A DNA stretch of 38,281 nucleotides from Seison nebaliae (taxonomy: Eukaryota; Rotifera; Pararotatoria; Seisonacea; Seisonidae). Within the stretch, counting starts at the first letter, position 1; the number at the start of each line of letters is the position of its first letter. The DNA is taken from assembly GCA_023231475.1 (NCBI GenBank), contig JALJEE010003012.1, positions 1 to 38,281 of the forward strand, read 5' to 3'. This document shows, piece by piece, positions 33,757 through 38,281 of this stretch. Both the position numbers and the translations under genes were made by a program. The notes below the pieces were generated by a model. It searched no databases, was not told where the DNA came from, and was given only the letters and a program-made list of their open reading frames with translations.

Positions 33757-34176
33757 CTACCAATAAATTAAGTGTAGGAAAATTCTAGGGATTAATAATT
33801 GACAACAACAACAACAACAACGACGTATTCTAGTTGTTAATATTGCGTGAACAATAGAAAACGTCTGATAATAAGATAAATCATTAACCATATTCGTCAA
33901 TGTCGAATCATTTGACATGGTGGCATCGATTGGATCGGAAAATTCCAGTTTATCATTCTGTCCCGTCGACAACCGAACCATTCTTCCCATCGATTGTTGA
34001 TGATGTAACAATGTTAATATGTCGAATGCGATTGCTAAACCGGAATTGGTGCAACCGTCAACTTCTTCCGATTGCAATTTGACGTTTTCTGGCAGAACGT
34101 AATTGGATTGTGTGTTGGACTTCTGTTCAAGTTCGGATGTGGATTCTAATTGTACTTTGCTAGTATTCTCAAGCAT
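33757..34176 (-). CDS. Hypothetical 139-codon ORF
   Basis: ATG 34174-34176 opens a frame to TAG at 33757. Residues 1-105 have a balanced, coding-like composition (for example EEVDGCTNSGLAIAFDILTLL and LSTGQNDKLEFSDP), unlike the Ser/Phe/Leu-rich nonsense frames nearby. The end contains six Cys from an ACA/TGT triplet tract and looks less natural, so an intron before it is possible. An acceptor-like TTGACAG precedes the ATG. It has the same strand as muscleblind and lies upstream of it, so an alternative 5' exon is conceivable. No family is recognised. Confidence 0.25.
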   Translation of the reverse strand: MLENTSKVQLESTSELEQKSNTQSNYVLPENVKLQSEEVDGCTNSGLAIAFDILTLLHHQQSMGRMVRLSTGQNDKLEFSDPIDATMSNDSTLTNMVNDLSYYQTFSIVHAILTTRIRRCCCCCCQLLIPRIFLHLIYW

Positions 34177-35412
34177 TCTGTCAATTTGTTTCGTCTTTCG
34201 AACAATCTACCTGCTCATAGCGTTCTCAGAGCACCGAGAATTAAATGCTAATGAACAATCTTTCCCGAAAAATTTTCGTCGTAAACGATGAATGTATGGT
34301 TTCGGAGAATTGAATGTAGAGTTCTGAAAAAATTTTATTGGGAAGCAAGAAATGAAGCTAAATTCAATGATCTATGTGGAAGAGAAATGATTTTTTTGTG
34401 GAGTGAGAACGAAATATAATCGATGAAAACAACTGTTCTCATATTTATTGTTTCATTAGAACTGCCAAAATTGAAGGAGGAAATATTTACTATTAGTCAA
34501 TATAATATAACATTATGTTACATTTTCGATATAATTTATATTCGTGATGTGTTCCCATCGAAGGGGAATCTTAAGAGAGTTTTGAAGAATAAACAGTTCT
34601 AAACGTCCTTACATTTGACTGGAATTCAAATGATAAAATGCAGAAATTGCCAAATAAATTTTATCTTATAATCAATCTATCGAATACATAATAAACTGCT
34701 ACACATTCGTTTGACGCATGTGCATCAAATCCATTCTCTCCTTCTCAACTTCAACCAATTTGTGAAAATACCGAAGTTGAACTGTCTCTCCTCTCCCATA
34801 CTCCCGCCCCAACTATTTCAATAGAACTTTCGTTCCATAAAGAATTTGAAGATTAGTCAACAGTTTCTGTTCTTTCCTATCTCTAGTCCAACATAAATTT
34901 CAATCAAAAACAATTTTGGAAACACGAGCTTGGAATGATTCGGCAAATGTTGGGGGCATAACTCTATGAATCATTCCAATCAACTATTGTCGATGTTTGA
35001 CGTGATTTTCTTATGCATTTCATGATGTTTTGATGAAGATAAATTTGCTTCTATTGTCAATAAAATAAGAAATAGAAAAATTCGTTCGGGTATGTTTATG
35101 GATGAAAGACAAAGAATATTTAAAATTTTTTTCTTCTGTTCTCCCCACCAGATACACATATACCCAACTCATAGTTACCTCAACAAGTTTTACTTTTCGT
35201 CCATCGATACGTTTTCATCATACAAGACATCAATAAAAGGAAATGAAGCAAAATGACGCTATAGAATCGTGAGAAACGTCATTAATAATAAGAATATAAC
35301 TTCAATTTATTCGATATGACTAATAGACAATAAAAATGAGGAATTGTGAGAAATTCATCATCTAGAACACATTAATAATGAGCTCCGTCTAATAGTTCAT
35401 TATTATAACAAT

Positions 35413-35430
35413 TATATATATATATATATA
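35413..35430. repeat. (TA)9 microsatellite
   Basis: Nine uninterrupted TA units. Confidence 0.85.
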
Positions 35431-36782
35431 CTTATATTATTCTCTCCCCTTTCGGGAGACCTACACATTCTATTACTCGTTTAGGTGCGTGTATATAAAT
35501 ATTCTGTTAGATGTTCAGTTATTCGTATTCATCCATTTATCAGATATCGATTTAATTACGACATAATCATCTTAATTATTAAAAACTTTCAAATGAATTC
35601 CTCGAGAACTAATTGTAATTTTCATTCAAAATTTTCGATTTTCATTCAAAAATATAACAATTCAATTTCTTTAACAACAAGGAGAAATATATAATTTCGT
35701 CGACATTTAAATGAATTGGTAACTTCTCAATAGTTTTTAATAATCAATTTATTGGGTTTTCAACGAAATATTTCTTTGGAAAAAAATTGGAAAGAAAACA
35801 ATTAATATCGTAAGAAGGATATATTAATCGATTAGTTCGTATGACATTGAATCACACATTCTCTTAAACGGAAGATCATTTCGAAAGCAATTTCTCAATT
35901 AATATATACATGCAGTATACGATACTGCAATAACTAAATGTGAAATGAACGTTCGGAGTTTTTTTTAAAGAGAACAAACGTCAAATTCCTTTTCTACCTA
36001 ATGTCTATAAATTTACAAAATTTTCTTCTTTTTTTTCCAGTTGTTAGAGATGTTCATTGCTGATTTTATGTTTCCCTTCACATTCACCCTACCCCCTCCA
36101 ACACGATAGTTCGCCCATAGAACCCACTCATAATTTGGTCGGTATGACATGTATCTCTTGGATGTAAGTGAGAAAGTATTATTTTGGTTGGGTCGGTGTT
36201 CGGAAGAGGGTATTCATTCTTAATGCCTTTTTTAGTCAAATGGAGGAAGGTGGAAAGTGAATCGCGTGGAGACATATCTTACGATGTTTATGGGCAATTA
36301 TTCTCTCATCAATTTATCTCCGTTTCCACTTATCGATTATTATTATCTTCGCTTGCATCGAATAATTTCACTTTTCGAAATAAACTACGGTGGCAAATCA
36401 GAATTATTTGAATAATCGACTAAATCGGCTGAATAGTTATTTTCATAATACTCAACACTCTTTTGTTCAACTACAATCATCACCATTATCATTACCAGTG
36501 TCATTACCAAATTCAATTGTCAGGAATTTTTGTTGTTTGTTTTTTTTTATTAGAATTTCTATCGGTTAATAAAAGAAAATTTTCTATTTATCGAAATCAA
36601 TCATTTATTTTTTTTAAATTTTTTTTATATATTTATATCAAATTCATTTATTCAATAATTTATTTTTTATTATCGTATCGCTTCACAAATATGATATCAG
36701 TAAAACTATGATAATTAAATTTATTAAGCTCCCAATAGAATGTTATTTAGAAAGTCAATATAAGAAATGTTTTAAACAAGCA

Positions 36783-37140
36783 GAGTTAGGAAAAGTTACA
36801 CCTTAGGAAAAGTGACAAGCTGACTGACAAATTTAAATGAAAAATTTATAATTAATTGTAACGTGAATTAAACTTAAAACGTAAATTTGTTGGATTAAAA
36901 CATGAAAATGGTTTATGAATAGGATTATGATGAATAGGAATCATCCTCATGAACAATCAATTAGGACAATGATGAACCTTTAAATAACGTAACTAATATC
37001 TCTTCGAAATTTTTTCGGACATTTCTATTCCTTACTTTACAAAATTTTTCGGACACTTCTACTCATTTTTTCTAAAGTTTTAAATATCCGTTTAGTTAAC
37101 AGTTATGTGCCTGAATTGCGAAATTTCCTGAATTGCGCCT
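36783..37140. repeat. Three unrelated short tandem doublets
   Basis: TTAGGAAAAGTTACA is followed by TTAGGAAAAGTGACA (about 36786-36822). A unit of about 30 bp with core TTTTTCGGACA is doubled at about 37009-37071. CCTGAATTGCG is doubled at about 37112-37138. All are imperfect pairs within 360 bases, just upstream of the R2/28S segment. Confidence 0.6.
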
Positions 37141-37517
37141 GAAATAATTGACAATCCACATTGGCACGAAATTTGCATAGACGAATTTTAAGATGCACAT
37201 GTTTCAAATACGCATTGCGAAAATAGAAATTAGAGTTTAAACTTTGCTTTGTATTGTAATTTTGTATTAAAAGCCATCCAAGAAAACGGCATAAACTTAC
37301 AAGATATTAATCAGATTAATTAATTAATTAATCAATGTTAAAAATTAAATCAACTAATAAATTAATAATAATTTCCTGAATAGGTAGAAATTGCTTCATT
37401 GACATCAGAAGAAACTTCGAAACGAGAATTAGTAATAAACAAGTACCGAATTTTCATCGAAATTGAAATCAAAATTGATTCCAAATCTTCAATTATCTAT
37501 GATGCACCATCTTCATA

Positions 37518-37841
37518 ATGATTCTGTCCTTCGTTTATTGCCACTTACCACATAGGCATGATGTAACTGTTCCGGTTGAGGCTTCGGCATCGAGTCATGG
37601 AGATGCGGCAAACACGAAGAAGGCAAAATACAGTCCGTATGAGCCTAGCCTCAAAAGTTACTTCAACGTGAATCGGATCGTTCACGCGCCCATAATCTTT
37701 TCGGCTAAAGGGAGCATCGCTCCGTTCACGATACAATTTCTCGAGAAAACTTTTCGCCTCGAGCAGTACACACTGTCTGACTTGTGCTTCGAAACAATGA
37801 AGTCATCGAAGACAATGGTGTACAACGTCATCAATAACTGA
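37518..37841 (+). CDS. C-terminal fragment of the R2 ORF (endonuclease domain)
   Basis: The open frame ends at TGA 37839-37841. From 37560 it reads DVTVPVE, then AANTKKAKYSP, matching the restriction-like endonuclease of R2 proteins. There an Asp in D-V-T-V-P belongs to the catalytic PD...D set, and a K-x-x-K-Y element follows. The remaining roughly 65 residues end with TMVYNVINN, a normal R2-like tail. The frame has no break, so the copy is young or recently active. Reverse transcriptase, zinc-finger and Myb parts are missing. The ATG at 37518 is not a true start; codons before 37560 are probably flanking DNA. Confidence 0.82.
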   Translation: MILSFVYCHLPHRHDVTVPVEASASSHGDAANTKKAKYSPYEPSLKSYFNVNRIVHAPIIFSAKGSIAPFTIQFLEKTFRLEQYTLSDLCFETMKSSKTMVYNVINN

Positions 37842-38141
37842 TGACGGCCTACAACCCGAGTAGGGGTACTCGCGGGCGTCCGAAGCGGAGGGAGATGTGA
37901 ACAGGAGCGTAAAACGGACAATAGCTGAGCTCCTGCCTCCAGACGAACAGCAGGGATGTAAGTCCTCTCTCTTGAGCTGAATCCGATAAAGAATGCCATG
38001 AAACTACACAAAATCGACCGGGTGTTCGGCGAAGACGGCGACAGGATGTCAACAAACGCGGGATAAAGAAGACGGGATAACTAATAATATAAACTATTAA
38101 TAAATATTCTGTTTTAATTCTAATTGTAATAAACTCTAACA
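37540..38141 (+). mobile_element. R2 non-LTR retrotransposon, 5'-truncated 3' end
   Basis: The element holds the end of the R2 endonuclease domain, a natural stop, and a GC-richer 3' UTR of 300 bases. Its 3' boundary abuts TAGCCAAATGCC, the 28S sequence directly downstream of the universal R2 insertion point. R2 inserts there by target-primed reverse transcription, and 5' truncation is common. The 5' edge is uncertain: recognisable homology starts at 37560, and AT-rich non-R2 sequence is clear by about 37500. The upstream 28S sequence expected beside a simple truncated insertion is absent. Confidence 0.85.
37842..38141 (+). other. R2 3' UTR
   Basis: 300 bases from the ORF stop to the 28S junction. 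The first part (to about 38070) is markedly GC-richer than the host DNA, and the last 65 bases are AT-rich, ending AACTCTAACA. In R2 the folded 3' UTR RNA is what the protein recognises for target-primed integration. I did not resolve the fold. Confidence 0.7.
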
Positions 38142-38281
38142 TAGCCAAATGCCTAGTCGCATAATTAGCGACGTGCATGAATGGAATAATGAGATTGCTT
38201 CTGTCCTTAACTACTATCTGGCGAAACTACAGCTAAGGGAACGGGCTTAGAAAAATTAGCGGGGAAAGAAGACCCTGTTGA
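38142..38281 (+). rRNA. 28S rRNA: 28S rRNA, partial (R2 target side)
   Basis: It begins TAGCCAAATGCC and proceeds through GCATGAATGG, ACTACTATCTGGCGAAAC, AAGGGAACGGGCTTAG and AGCGGGGAAAGAAGACCCTG. This is large-subunit rRNA near the peptidyl-transferase region, starting exactly at the R2 cleavage point and running off the window. It differs from typical arthropod 28S at many sites, but changes in two stems are paired: GTCGC/GCGAC at 38156-38160 and 38168-38172, and CTAAG/CTTAG at 38233-38237 and 38246-38250. That argues for a functional lineage over a decaying copy. Confidence 0.93.

Larger units (their letters stand above)
23051..37517. other. 14.5-kb AT-rich stretch without a recognisable gene
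   Basis: Both strands show only short frames; several of over 100 codons lie on the pyrimidine-rich strand, where stops are rare. I see simple repeats (CA at 24113-24142, GAT at 27101-27115, TA at 35413-35430), a 20-bp palindrome at 26947-26966, paired TACATGTACAT motifs at about 24713-24746, and tandem doublets at 36.8-37.15 kb. Because muscleblind has a 5' acceptor facing this region, part of it is probably its first intron and regulatory DNA. No tRNA, transposase or reverse-transcriptase core was found before the R2 fragment. Confidence 0.5.

Noticed and set aside
1-38281. tRNA genes and CRISPR arrays
   Set aside because: I found no credible T-loop/A-box combination for a tRNA and no regularly spaced direct repeats; only microsatellites and short tandem units.

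Overview
This is a eukaryotic nuclear window from an AT-rich (about 70% A+T by eye) arthropod genome. An acariform mite is my best guess, as an inference. The supporting signs are a muscleblind gene with the single zinc-finger pair typical of ecdysozoans, a TATA box plus TCAGT initiator spaced as in arthropod core promoters, short introns (64, 111 and 141 nt), long Asn/Gln/His/Thr homopolymers inside proteins, and a divergent but well-folded 28S rRNA segment carrying an R2 retrotransposon.

Layout, left to right. Positions 1-480 hold a possible terminal exon of a minus-strand gene that leaves the left edge, then a TATA/Inr promoter. A secreted Lys/Glu/Pro-rich protein with PEPK repeats follows (486-1367 +). 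Next is a broken multi-exon gene (1493-2414 +) that I read as a pseudogene. Three minus-strand genes come after it: a secreted leucine-rich-repeat protein (2467-3339), a METTL17/Rsm22-type mitochondrial ribosome assembly factor (3907-5526), and a Thr-rich mucin-like membrane protein (5838-7831, with a probable further exon at 7945-8169). The interval 8.2-13.5 kb has no convincing gene but contains a cluster of strong perfect hairpins at 10.8-11.6 kb. A PP2A B''-type regulatory subunit (13537-15996 +) is convergent with muscleblind (19581-22998 -, three coding exons resolved, further 3' and 5' exons expected).

From 23.0 to about 37.5 kb there is no recognisable gene. Muscleblind has a good splice acceptor just 5' of its start codon, so part of this stretch is probably its 5' intron and regulatory territory. 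The right end is different. At about 37.54-38.14 kb lies the 3' end of an R2 non-LTR retrotransposon (end of the endonuclease domain, natural stop, 3' UTR). It is joined precisely at the canonical R2 insertion point to 28S rRNA, which runs off the window (38142-38281). The sequence upstream of the R2 fragment is not rRNA, so this point is an rDNA array edge, a rearranged orphan rDNA piece or an assembly chimera.

The genes do not form a pathway. They are independent housekeeping (METTL17, PP2A B''), developmental/splicing (muscleblind) and lineage-specific secreted or membrane-protein genes. The most informative items are the R2/28S junction in a non-rDNA context, the roughly 515-residue low-complexity extension in front of the muscleblind zinc fingers, and the hairpin cluster. 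I did not find a clearly new multi-gene system.
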